Positions 31,352 to 41,400 of a stretch of 64,000 nucleotides of DNA are shown here, one piece after another. The stretch is from contig NC_079217.1 of NCBI RefSeq assembly GCF_029633865.1, forward strand, positions 59,689,578 to 59,753,577, read 5' to 3'. The translations under genes were made by a program, and so were the position numbers. Numbering within the stretch: position 1 is the first letter of the stretch; each line of letters begins with the position of its first letter. The notes beneath the pieces were generated by a model that saw only the letters and a list, made by a program, of their open reading frames with translations, made no database searches and was not told the origin of the DNA. The stretch comes from Lampris incognitus. Taxonomy: Eukaryota; Chordata; Actinopteri; Lampriformes; Lampridae.

Positions 31352-31361
31352 GACAACGAAC

Positions 31362-32135
31362 ATGTCGACCCAAAGCGATGACGACACCGCTCCGGCTCCG
31401 AGTGATGCTAACGGTATGGCTCATGTTAGCGCTAGCATCTCAGCAGCGACGGTGAAGTTGCCCGAGTTTAGGCAGCACAGTCCCCGGCCATGGTTTCAGC
31501 ACATTGAAGCCCAGTTCGAGCCGGGAGGAATAACGCGGGACGTTACGAGGTATTTCCATGTGGTGGCGGCGTTGGGTACCCAGACGACGGCCCGAGCTAT
31601 GGGGCTACTGGAAGCCCCCCCCCCCCCCGGCTGTGGGAAAATACGGCGCACTCAAGGCCCTCCTTTTGCAGCTCCTCCAGCTGTCGGAGATGCAGAAGGC
31701 GGATCGCCTGTTGTCACTCAGCGGACTCGGCGATAGCAAACCTTCTGAGCTGCTGGAGAAGATGTTGGCCGTTTTGGGCTCGGCGGACTACTCCTTCATT
31801 TTCAGCCATATTTTTCTACGGCAGCGCCTGTGCGCACAGCGCCAGCCAGCTCCCCCCTCTCCTCCACCAAAGACTACCGCGCTCTGGGTGCGGAAGCGGA
31901 CAGGATTTTCCTCGCCAACCGGCAGCAGTTCGTTCATGCGATGCTCCCCACCCAGACCTCGCCCCCGCCTCTGGAGGACGCAGACGGCACCGCTGCTGTG
32001 GTGGCTGCTTGCCGCCAGCCTGACGGCGGGCTGTGTTATTACCACAACAGGTTTAGTGCCAGGGCCAAGCAGTGTCGCCCACCATGCAGCTTCAGCGTCC
32101 AGGGAAACGCCAGGGCCGGTGAGCGCCAGCGAGAA
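31362..32135 (+). pseudogene. Gypsy gag
   Basis: ATG at 31,362 opens a frame with VKLPEFRQHSPRPWFQHIEA and ITRDVTRYFHVVAALG, typical Gypsy gag. A poly-C run at 31,618-31,628 shifts the frame to KYGALKALLLQLLQLSEMQK and LSGLGDSKPSELLEKML. A second shift near 31,815 leads to YRALGAEADRIFLANRQQF and the zinc-knuckle-like CYYHNRFSARAKQCRPPC. Confidence 0.85.
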
Positions 32136-32504
32136 CTACAAGCTGTTTATCAAGGAAGCCTTATCTGGACGGCGAATGCTGGTCGATTCGGGCGCTCAGC
32201 GTAGTATCCTGCCTGCATCGGCCGCGGACACCATGGCCGGTGGACAAGGCCCCCCCGATGCATGCCGCGAACGGCACGCCCATACGTACCTACGGCACCA
32301 GGTATGTGGAGGTGTGTTTCGGCGGGCGGCGTTTCGGCTGGGACTTCGTTATGGCCGCGGTGTCGGTTCCCCCTTGGGCGCGGAGTTCCTATGCGCCTTC
32401 AGGCCGCTGGTGGATGTTACGAACTGTGGCTTGCTCGATGCTGTCTCTTTCGCTACATACCCGTGCACAGCCTGTCAAACGTGCTCGCCGCCGGAGATGC
32501 ATAT
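32136..32504 (+). pseudogene. Gypsy aspartic protease, interrupted
   Basis: RRMLVDSGAQRSILPAS holds the DSGA motif. After a frameshift near 32,235 the frame continues AANGTPIRTYGTRYVEVCF and ends LSNVLAAGDAY where the foreign insertion begins at 32,505. Confidence 0.8.
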
Positions 32505-32845
32505 TGCAGCGAATTCAGGGGGGCAGTCCAGGAACCGTCGCCACAGCCGGGACGCGAACCCATATCTCCCGCACCGCGGGCGATACGTGTTCGCGTCCCG
32601 ACTCCGTGGACTGTGTCAGGTTCGCAATTGTTCAGCTCCCTGGATCTAAGAAGTGGGTACTGACAGGTGGAGATGGCCCCAGAATCCCGAAAGAGGGGGG
32701 TAGTGTAGCGTGCACGCTGGATTGGTGTCAGAAGTGGGATGGCGAGACCGTGAGGTCATCGGAAGCGCGTGCGCCAAGAGGCGAGGGAGTTGATATGCTG
32801 AAGCGCGGGGACGCGCTTCCCGAAAGAGGGGGGTGGTGTAGCCTT
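32505..32845. mobile_element. Composite insertion of the tRNA-box LTR family inside the Gypsy
   Basis: Left to right: an LTR end in inverted orientation (TGCAGCGAATTC, 32,505), a tRNA-like part meeting its own inverted copy near 32,567, a short RT-coding fragment (32,615-32,690, FSSLDLRSGY then QVEMAPES) from another Gypsy, a purine tract, an LTR start (TGTAGCGTGCACG, 32,705), then the interior seen at 6,367-6,483 (TTGGTGTCAGAAGTGGGATG through the CGCGCTT hairpin) and another purine tract. Gypsy coding resumes at about 32,846. Confidence 0.65.
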
Positions 32846-33800
32846 ACACTATCAACACCTGCTGGCAGAGTTCCCTGACCTAACCACACCTATGTTCTCA
32901 TCAGCGGTGGCCAAGCACGGCGTGGCACCATATTGCCACCCACAGCCTCCCGCTCTGCGCACGTGCTCGGCGCCTCGACTCTGCTAAGCTCGCGATCGCC
33001 AGGGAGGAGTTTGCCACCATGGAACGGCTTGGCATCGTGCGCCGCTCGGACAGCTCGTGGGCCTTCCCCCTGTACATGGTTTCTAAGGCTGATGGCGGCT
33101 GGCACCCCTGTGGCGATTTTCGTCGCCTGAACAACGCCAAAACCGGTATCCCGTCCCGCACATAAAGAACTTCTCCGCCACCTGGCGAGGGCCACCATCT
33201 TTTCCAAAGTGGATTTGGTGCGGGGCTACCACCAGGAACCGGTCCACCCTCGGGATGTGCCCACGATAGCAGTCATCCCGCCGTTTCGACTCTTCGAGTT
33301 CCTGCGGATGCCCTTCGGCCTCAAGGGGGCAGCGCAGACGTTCCAGCGGCTGCTGGACTCTGTGCTACAGGATATGCTGTTCTCGTTTGTTTACTTTGAC
33401 GACATTCTCGTGGCCAGCGCGTCAGCGGAGGAGCACCTGACGCACCTCCGGCAGCTGTTCGAGCGGCTCAGTGCACATGGACTCATAGTCAGCCCAGCCA
33501 AGTGCCAGTTCGGCCTGTCGTCCATCGACTTCCTCGGCCACCGCGTCTCCCCACAGGGAGCCGTTCCGCTTCCCGCCAGAGTGGACGCCGTCGCCAGTTT
33601 CCCACGCCCCCGCACTGTGAAGTCCCTGCAGGAGTTCTTGGGCATGGTGAACTTTTATAACAGGTTCATTCCCCGCGCAGCTCACCGCATGCGGCCCTTG
33701 TACAAGGCCCTTCGGGGCAAGAAAGTCAAGGGCAAGATAGACTGCTCCCTGGGGATGGACGAAGCTTTGGACGACGCCAAGGCTGCGCTGGCCAACACCG
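32846..33800 (+). pseudogene. Gypsy reverse transcriptase
   Basis: LLAEFPDLTTPMFSSAVAKHG opens the region with stops and frame changes up to 33,200. The frame 33,209-33,790 is open and holds VDLVRGYHQ-type, FEFLRMPFGLKGAAQTFQRL, the active site VYFDDILVA (YFDD, catalytic Asp pair present), LIVSPAKCQFGLSSIDFLGH and LQEFLGMVNFYNRFIPRAA. Confidence 0.88.
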
Positions 33801-34373
33801 CTTGCTGGTGCACCCGTCCCCCACCGCCGCGGTTGCCCTCACGACTGACGCCTCTGACTATGTGGTCGGGGCAGTGTGCGAGCAGTGGGTGGGCGGTGCT
33901 TGGCAGCCCCTTGCCTTCTTTAGCAAACAGCTTAAAGAGAACGAGAGGAAGTACAGCACTTTCGACCGGGAGCTCCTGGGTCTCTTCCTCGCCACCCGAC
34001 ACTTCAGGTTCTTGTTGGAAGGCTGCCGTTCTACCGCCTTTGTCGACCACAAGCCGCTGACATTTGCCATAGCCAAGACCCCCGAGCTATGGTCCGGGCG
34101 CCAACAGCGTCAGCTCTCTGCCATCTCGGAGTTTAACACGAACATCCGACATGTGGCTGGCAAGGACAACTTGGTCGCCCACTGCCTCTCCCGTGCGGTG
34201 GCAGCGTCCATTCACTTGGGACTCAATTACGCTGCCATAGCTGCAGACCAAGCCACTGACGTGGATATCCAGGCCTATCGGACGGCCCCTACGGGGCTGC
34301 GGTTGGAGGATGTGGTATTTGACAGCGCCAATGCCACACTCCTCTGCGACGTTTCCACAGGCCAGCCCGCCCC
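33801..34373 (+). pseudogene. Gypsy RNase H
   Basis: After a frameshift near 33,800 the frame reads VALTTDASDYVVGAVCEQ (first Asp), LAFFSKQLKENERKYSTFDRE (Glu), FVDHKPLTFAI (Asp) and HVAGKDNLVAHCLSR. It would remove the RNA template during reverse transcription. It is open to 34,440. Confidence 0.88.
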
Positions 34374-35370
34374 ATGGTGCCCACCAGCTGGCGGCTCCAT
34401 GTTTTGGATGTTATCCATGGCCTTTCCCACCTGGGTGTGAAGGCGTCCACTAAGCTGGTGGGGACGAAGTTCATCTGGCCCGGCCTCAGGAAGGACATCA
34501 AGACCTGGGCTGACTCCTGCGTGGCGTACCAGTGTTCCAAGGTACACCGTCATACCAAAGCCCCCTTGGCCCCATTTCTGGTGCCCGAGAGGCGTTTCGA
34601 CCATGTGAATGTGGACCCGGTCCCCCTCCCACCGGTTCATTCACCTTCTCACCATGGTGGACAGGACCACCAGGTGGCCTGAAGCTGTTCCCCTGCCATC
34701 GACCACGTCTATTGAGGTGGCCCGAGCGTTCATCGGGTCCTGGGTGGCCCGTTTTGGCACTCCGGCTGACCTCACCTCCAACAGGGGCCCGCATTTCACA
34801 TCCGAGCTCTGAACTGCAGTCGCGGAGGGGCTGGGGGTGAAGCTCCACCACACCACGGCGTACAACCCGTAGGGCAACAGACTTTGTGAGCAGTTTCATT
34901 GGTCTATGAAGGCCGCTCTTCATGCCAGCCTCACAGACAGCAACTGGGCTGACCGCCTCCCGTGGGTCATGCTCGGCCTTCGCTCCACCCCCAAGGAAGA
35001 CTTACAGTCCTCGTCTGCTGAGCTGGTTTACGGCCAGCCGCTGCGTGTCCCGGGGGAGTTTCTCCAGGACGCCGTGGCCTCCTGGTCTGCAACTTCTCAT
35101 CAGGCTGTGGCTCAGGATGGTGCCAACGCTTTCACTCCAATCCCTAAATCTCACCACTGCCTCACTCAGTCCTATGTCCCCAAGAATCTGCTGTCGGCCA
35201 GGTACATCTTCATCCACCACGACAGCCATGTACCCCCCTGCAGCCCCCCTACGACAGGCCCTTCCGCATCCTGGAAGGGGGGCCTAAGAACTTTGTGGTG
35301 GACATGGGGGCAAGCTGAAGCGGGTCTCGGGGACTATCTCAGGCCTGTCCATTTGGACTTGGGTGGGCCG
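34374..35370 (+). pseudogene. Gypsy integrase and C-terminal tail
   Basis: The zinc-binding part (HGLSHLGVKASTKLV, CVAYQCSKV) and the catalytic core follow in alternating frames. Core motifs are MVDRTTRWPEAVPLP and TSNRGPHF, where the second catalytic Asp is replaced by Asn, then the Glu-bearing block after a TAG (AYNP*GNRLCEQFH). The tail GGPKNFVVDMGG and LRPVHLDL closes the ORF. Several stops are present, so it is inactive. Confidence 0.85.
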
Positions 35371-35616
35371 GTCGAACTGGCCCTGCCCCCACAGGGTGGA
35401 CGCCCCCCCCTTTTCGGGCCCTCGGCCCAGCCTCGGCCCCTGCCCCCGCCCCCATACCCTTTCAGCGCAGCTGTTTTGGCCGCCTGGTCCGCCCCCGAGA
35501 TGTTGACTGTTTCACTGGGGACTGTTCGCCTGTTGGCTGTTTGTGTTTCATTAAGAACTGTTGTGTTACATTACTGTTTTGCATTTTTTTGTGATGGTGA
35601 ATCCTGGCGGGGCCTG

Positions 35617-35856
35617 TGTGGTGATACACAATGGAGGATAGATTGACCAGGGGCTGCTGCTCCTTTAAGGAAAACGTTCAGAGTTATGACGTAGGCACGG
35701 TTTAGCGTTTCCCAGGAGGTGGAACCATGTTTTCGAGAGCCTAGCCATTAGCTTGTTGCCACAAAAGACTGTGCTGTATCTGTGTTGTTTTGTGTGGCGA
35801 GTAAACGGAATTAACTCGACTCAATCTCTCCGTCTCCTCATTCCTGCACTCCCACA
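35617..35856 (+). repeat. 3' LTR of the 31-kb Gypsy
   Basis: 240 bp, TGTGGTGATACACAATGG to GCACTCCCACA. It carries the GACTGCTGCTCC-like block missing from the 5' LTR. Confidence 0.9.
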
Positions 35857-36037
35857 ATATATATATACATAAGTGTATATATATATATATATATACACAA
35901 TATTTTATCATATTATAATCTAGTTTCTTCAAGTGCAATCCCTTTGGGATGTAGGAATGTATTAAGAGAGACACAAACACACACACACAAAGCTATAAGT
36001 CCAATTTCCTCCCCTTGATTGGGAAGTTCGTCTTACA

Positions 36038-36071
<34 letters not shown>

Positions 36072-36121
36072 ACACGCTTTCTCTCACAAAATCACTCCCC
36101 CACACACACAGACCCTTCCAG
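35857..36121. other. 3' flank of the GT92 gene with TA and CA repeats
   Basis: TATATA tract at 35,857-35,895 and CA tracts at 35,970-35,990 and 36,040-36,075. On the gene's sense strand these are GT repeats downstream of the stop codon, possibly in the 3' UTR. No AATAAA was identified with confidence. Confidence 0.5.
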
Positions 36122-36260
36122 CTATTCTGTATCATCTTCCTGAACGAGTCCTGTCTCTTCGAGGACAGTGTTGACCGCAAGGATCAGGCGGTCACTGTAA
36201 CCAAGCAGTCGGCTATCATACATGAGCTGGTCTGGAGTCAGCTTGGTCTCCATCGGTGTT
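36122..36260 (-). CDS. GT92 last exon
   Basis: Acceptor CCTTTCCAG at 36,261. It continues in phase as TPMETKLTPDQLMYDSRLLG, then YSDRLILAVNTVLEETGLVQ and EDDTE before TAG at 36,122-36,124. Confidence 0.8.
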
Positions 36261-36883
36261 CTGGAAAGGAGGGAAATAAAGCTTGATTACTGCACTGCGA
36301 TATGTATGCACTGAGTGTACCAAACATTGGGACCAGTACAGCCGTTTGTACTGTTGTATTTGGAACACTGCCCCCACAGGTAGAACAATGTAAATGCAAG
36401 AGAAATTCACTACCTTCAACAGATTGGTAGTTCTAGAAACACAAATCGCAGTCTATTATGATACAAACAACGAGATAACACTTTCATCATTCATAAACTT
36501 TACTACCTACTTGATGTGATTGTAGAGTGATCTGAATTAACTTACTTACATATCTACCAAAACCATTACTTGATCATGCAGATTCAGTTTGCTACAGCAC
36601 CAATCATCTAGTTGTAGAAGTTGGACATCCACTGTATTTCATTTAGTGAGTGCTTTTATTTTTTTGGACCCCCCCCCCTTTTCTCCCCAATTGTACCCGA
36701 CCAAATTACCCTACACTTCGTAGCCGTCCTGGTCGCTGCTCCACCCCCTATGCCAATCCGGGCAGCCAATGTTTTTTTCCTAGGATGAATCCCGAAACTT
36801 CCCGCCCTCAGGCGCTGGGATTGGCCAGATCTACCTGTCAGTCAACTTTCTGGATTCATCCTAGGAAAAAAATATTCGCTTAC

Positions 36884-36938
<55 letters not shown>

Positions 36939-38368
36939 AAGTTGGCAGTTAGCTTGGTTGCAAACGTGGCTAATGGCTAATGTAATCGGGTGAAATATGT
37001 CCACACTGAAAGCGATAAATATGTTCACACTGAAATCGATTAGTTAGGACTGCATCAGTTTTCAATTGCTCATGTCTGAGGAGATGTAACTAGAGGGCGC
37101 GCTGGGGGCTCTCGTCATTAATACAGTTGATGAAGAGCCAGCAGCTGTCCTGTATTCATTTCTACCCCTGTTCCAGGTAAGGAGGAAAACGGTGTGTAGT
37201 TGTTAATATGTCGAGGTGTGTTTTGTTGAGCAGTGTTTGGAAGTGTCTATTACTGGCGCCGAGTGCATGACGTGTGCTTGACATGAGCACGTGATCGTGG
37301 CATGCTGCTGGTGCAGAATACATGGTGTGTGCATGACGTTGGTGCATGATCGAGGCATACACAGTGTGCGCATCTTCACTCCTGCCGCGTGTGTGCACGC
37401 GTGTGAATGTATTCTTGTGTGCACGTCTGAATTTATGTGTTATATTTGCAGGCGCAGTAGCTAAATAGCATTGTTTTAGGTTGGGATTTGTATTTTGGGT
37501 CATTAATATGATTAATACAGTTGATGAAGAGCCAGCAGCTGTCCTGTATTCATTTCTTCCCCTGTTTCAGGGGCATTACACTAACAGTTAGCTAGCAAAC
37601 GTGGCTAGGGTTAGGGTTAGGGTTAGGGTTAGGGTTAGGGTTGTTGCACGTCGCATCGGCCTTGACTGACAGGCAGATCTGACCAATCCTAGCGCCTGAG
37701 GGTGGGAACTTTCCGGATTCATCCTAGGCAAAAAAGATTTGCATTCGGGCAGGGCTGCGGGCTACCACATGGCTCCTCCGATACATGTGGAGTCACCAGC
37801 CGCTTCTTTTTACCTGACAGTGAGGAGTTTCCCCAGAGGGACGTAGCGTGTGGGAGGATCACGCTATTCCCACCAGTCCGCCCCCCCCCCCGCGAACAGG
37901 CGCCCCGACTGACCAGAGGAGGTGCTAGTGCAGCAACCAGAACACAGACCCGCATCCGGCTTCCCACCCGCAGACACAACCATTTGTGTTTGTAGGGACA
38001 TACGACTAAGCCGGAGGTAACACGGGGATTCGAACCGCCGATCCCCATGTTGGTAGGCAATGGAATAGACTGCTACGCTTCCCGGACGCCTTGGTGAGTG
38101 CTTTTATGCAAGACACGTTAGATGCTTAATTATGGTGGGTGGCCCTATCAGAAAGGAAGCCCTAACCCTAGCCATGCGAGTGCCATATATATATGACCAG
38201 TTCATCCACGGAAACCTCCTTGATGGGTCATTGTCTAACTTTCCATAAAGTGTTAGTAAGTCGTTGTCGTTCCTGTTGTAAAATTTAGTGTGCAGCATTA
38301 AATAGAATGGAAAGTGACTAAATGAACGGATGAAACCTTTATTGCGCTGGAGGGAATTTGTCTTGCGT

Positions 38369-38418
<50 letters not shown>

Positions 38419-41400
38419 CCAATACCTTGTATGGTACATGTGTGCAATGTCGCCGCTAACCCAAACGTGGCCCTTCTGTGAGCTCAGCAGGCCATGGACA
38501 GTGGGGCGGAACACAGCTCGGGGGTTGATTATCATCTTAAAGTTGCTGTGAGTCCACTGGTTGACGGGTTCGTGGTGCAGGTGTGCCAGGATGTTCACGC
38601 CGGGCACATCCTTCCAGGCGGGGCAGCAGCCATGCGGGAGATTGGGGGACAGCGAGGACGGGGGAGGAGGGAGGCTGGCGGTGACAGGAAAAACGCTGTT
38701 CTTGAACAAGTAACCGAAGTCGGAGCCAAGCTTTTGCTCCAGAAGAGGAAGCAGCTCCCCCCAGCTGGAAGAATAAAGATGTCATCCCAATTACCTGAAA
38801 TACTCATTTAACTCGTGATATACCTGTTGTGTTTGTCTTTCTGACTGTCTCTCGACCCCCCCCCCCCACACACACACAGCCGGCCCAAGACTTTTTGAGG
38901 CCCTAAAAAAAATGTAATTTTCAGTCAGATTGAAAATCAGTCAAATGACCCTTTAAATCAAGCTAACAGGGCGTCCGGGTAGCGTAGTGGTCTATTCCGT
39001 TGCCTACCTACATGGGGATGTCTGTGAATGTTCTCATACATGGGGATCACCGGTTCGAATCCCCATGTTACCTCTGGCTTGGTCGGGCATCCCTACAGAT
39101 ACAATTGGCCGTGTCTGCGGGTGGGAAGCCGGATGTGGGTATGTGTCCGGCTTCCCACCCGCAGACACGGCCAGTTGTGTCTGTAGGGATGCAAGACCAA
39201 GCCAGACGTAACACGGGGATCTCGACAGTTCGAATCCCCGTGTTGGTAGGTAACAGACTAGACCGCCACGCCACCCGGACGCCCCGACATTAATAGATTT
39301 TAAGTAAATATTGGCAAAATTGTAAATAGCAAAAATCTAAAGATAAATTGCCTACTCTAGCTTTAAGGGAATGTGTTGAACCAACATCTGACAATCAGTT
39401 CAAACAACCCGAGTTACACTCAGGTTGGTGGCCATGGGGCCCGAAGCCGCCACTTCCTTAACTTATGTCTTGATTCGGCCCTGCAAACGCGCGCACACAC
39501 ACACACACAAAACACGCACACGCACACACACGCACACGCACACACATATACAGAAGACTACCTGTCCACCGTTTGTGGCAGTATGAGCTCATCCATATCG
39601 TGGAGGGCCAGGTATTTGGAGCGGTACATGTATCTGTAGACGCAGTCAGTCAGGGCAGGGATCTGACCATAGTAGTGCATCTGACCGGGGCTGTACTGAG
39701 GCTGCCAACCCCTAGACACATTCATCAGGCTGGACAAGTGCCATGGAATCACCTCCACAAGACCTGGTAGCATGTAACCACACAAAAAAACACAAAAAAC
39801 AAAACAGAGAAACATCAGCAAAACAAATAGTACTTTTCTTGGAGAGAATGTGTGGAATAACTGAAAGCATTGGAAAGGTGTTTACTACAGACATGTGAAA
39901 AGCCAATCCTGAGACCTAACATTACATTTTAATGGCAAAAACTCACAGCGAGAAGATTTTGTGTTGATTTCTATACAGGCCATTCCATATGCAGAAATAA
40001 CCAAGTAGCATACAAGTAAAACTTACTGGTTAATAGATGAGTAAAATAGGGTCTTTTCTATATCTCTGGTTTGTTTCCTTGTCATTATAATGTGATGTTA
40101 AATATAATCCACATCAAACACTGTATGGGATACATACACACGTCACATTGTACCAAACAGTGTTGTGAATCCTTTGTATCACAGGGTAAATAGTAATTAT
40201 GTGTTAAACTGGAATATAAGGTCAATGTTGGACATCCTGCTGAGTAACATAACCACAGTAAATATAATACTACATCTGTTTAAGTACATAAAACCCTGAA
40301 CGTTGTTTCACATGTGCATACTTCAACACCGATTAGAAAGACCAGTTAAGACAAAGGAACAGCTGATCACGTGACTATATTCCCACTTCATATTTTTTGT
40401 TTGTCAACGGAGTTTCCATGAACCATTTGGTTCAACAACTCAAACGCAAAAACCACCTCAAGTGAGCGTTAAGAATGTTTTGCAATAGGACATCCAGGCA
40501 GCGTGGCGGTCTACTCTGTTTGTAGCTAACCCAATTCTAAGTTTAATTCTAAAGAGATTTCCCTGACGAACAACCACTTATTCATATTATTGCAGGTCTA
40601 ATGTTTTAAATATGTATTACAGTATTTCCTGTTTTGTTTGCTTTGAGTGACTTTTATTCTGAAATTACGAATTGATTCTTAGTATTTCCTATTGCGAACG
40701 AAAGAAGGAACATTAACGGTGAAATGAAATCTCATTAAGTCAAATTTTATTGTATTAGCACCCTCCGAAGAGGCACAAGGTTAGTGCTCTTTGTATTGTA
40801 TTGTTGTGTTTTTGTGCTTTGATGTAATTTTGAAGCCTTAAGGAACTTCATAGCTCCTCTAAGTCGAGTATCTGTTAACAGATGTGAGCTAATGTTAAGC
40901 TAGGGTAACGCTTGAAGCTACATGACTAGGTAGTTAATGTATTTCTGTTTGTGCTATATATTTAGCTCTTACGGTGGTTTGGAGTTTTTAAATTAATGAA
41001 AAATCATCAGTTGAAGTGTTGGCCATCATGTGGTGGGGCTGCTACAGTAAGAGCTTGACCTGCACCTGCTACATCACGCTGCCTATGTAATACAAGGACC
41101 GCACGGCACAGCACACAAAGCGCAGTGGGTTGCAGCACGTTGTGTGATGGTCAAGGGAGACGGTAAGGACAGCATACAGCTACACGCAACTGGATGACAG
41201 TACGGAACAGATAAATAAGCTACAAACGGAAATACAAGAAAGTGGAAATTTACTGCACCAAGGGGAATGTGAAGACATGTTTAGACAGGAATTAAAGGAG
41301 ATAAATGAAAGCAAGGAAAACCGACTGGGTGAGCTTCAGCATGAAATGGATAATGATGACCTAACTTTACCAAGACGTTCAGAACGTCCTCCCAAGCTCA

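Larger units (their letters stand above)
31133..35856 (+). mobile_element. Gypsy LTR retrotransposon with both LTRs, defective
   Basis: The order is 5' LTR (31,133-31,333), primer-binding site TTGGTGACCCC directly after it, gag, protease, a foreign insertion (32,505-32,845), RT, RNase H, integrase and 3' LTR (35,617-35,856). Frames are broken by poly-C slippage at 31,618, further frameshifts and stops. All domains are recognisable. Confidence 0.92.
36762..37741 (+). mobile_element. Non-autonomous inverted-repeat element in the SINE
   Basis: The arms (CCTAGGATGAATCC, CCCTCAGGCGCT, CAGATCT, CCTGTCAGTCAA) occur at both ends as inverted repeats of about 85 bp. CCGGGCAG (left) and TCGGGCAG (right) flank it, an 8-bp duplication with one mismatch that falls inside the SINE consensus. 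It holds (CA)n at 36,888-36,935, a direct repeat of about 60 bp and telomere-like repeats. No transposase is present. Confidence 0.7.
36655..38095 (-). mobile_element. tRNA-headed SINE, split by an inverted-repeat element
   Basis: On the minus strand the head (38,095 down) reads GCGTCCGGGAAGCGTAGCAG with box A and GGTTCGAATCC box B. The body continues to about 37,742, and the 3' tail (TTGGGGAGAAAAGGGGGGG type) is at 36,655-36,768. The gap 36,762-37,741 is a later insertion. The same family occurs at 38,969-39,287, 40,490/48,948-49,590 and 59,520-59,940. Confidence 0.8.

Noticed and set aside
37605..37640. Chromosome end or telomere
   Set aside because: Only five units, inside a transposable element with normal sequence on both sides.
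37980..38090. tRNA gene in the SINE head
   Set aside because: It is followed by the conserved SINE body and recurs at several places in the window.
38494..38811. Plus-strand ORF over the GT92 exon
   Set aside because: It is a shadow of the minus-strand exon, which has splice sites, matching phase and family motifs.
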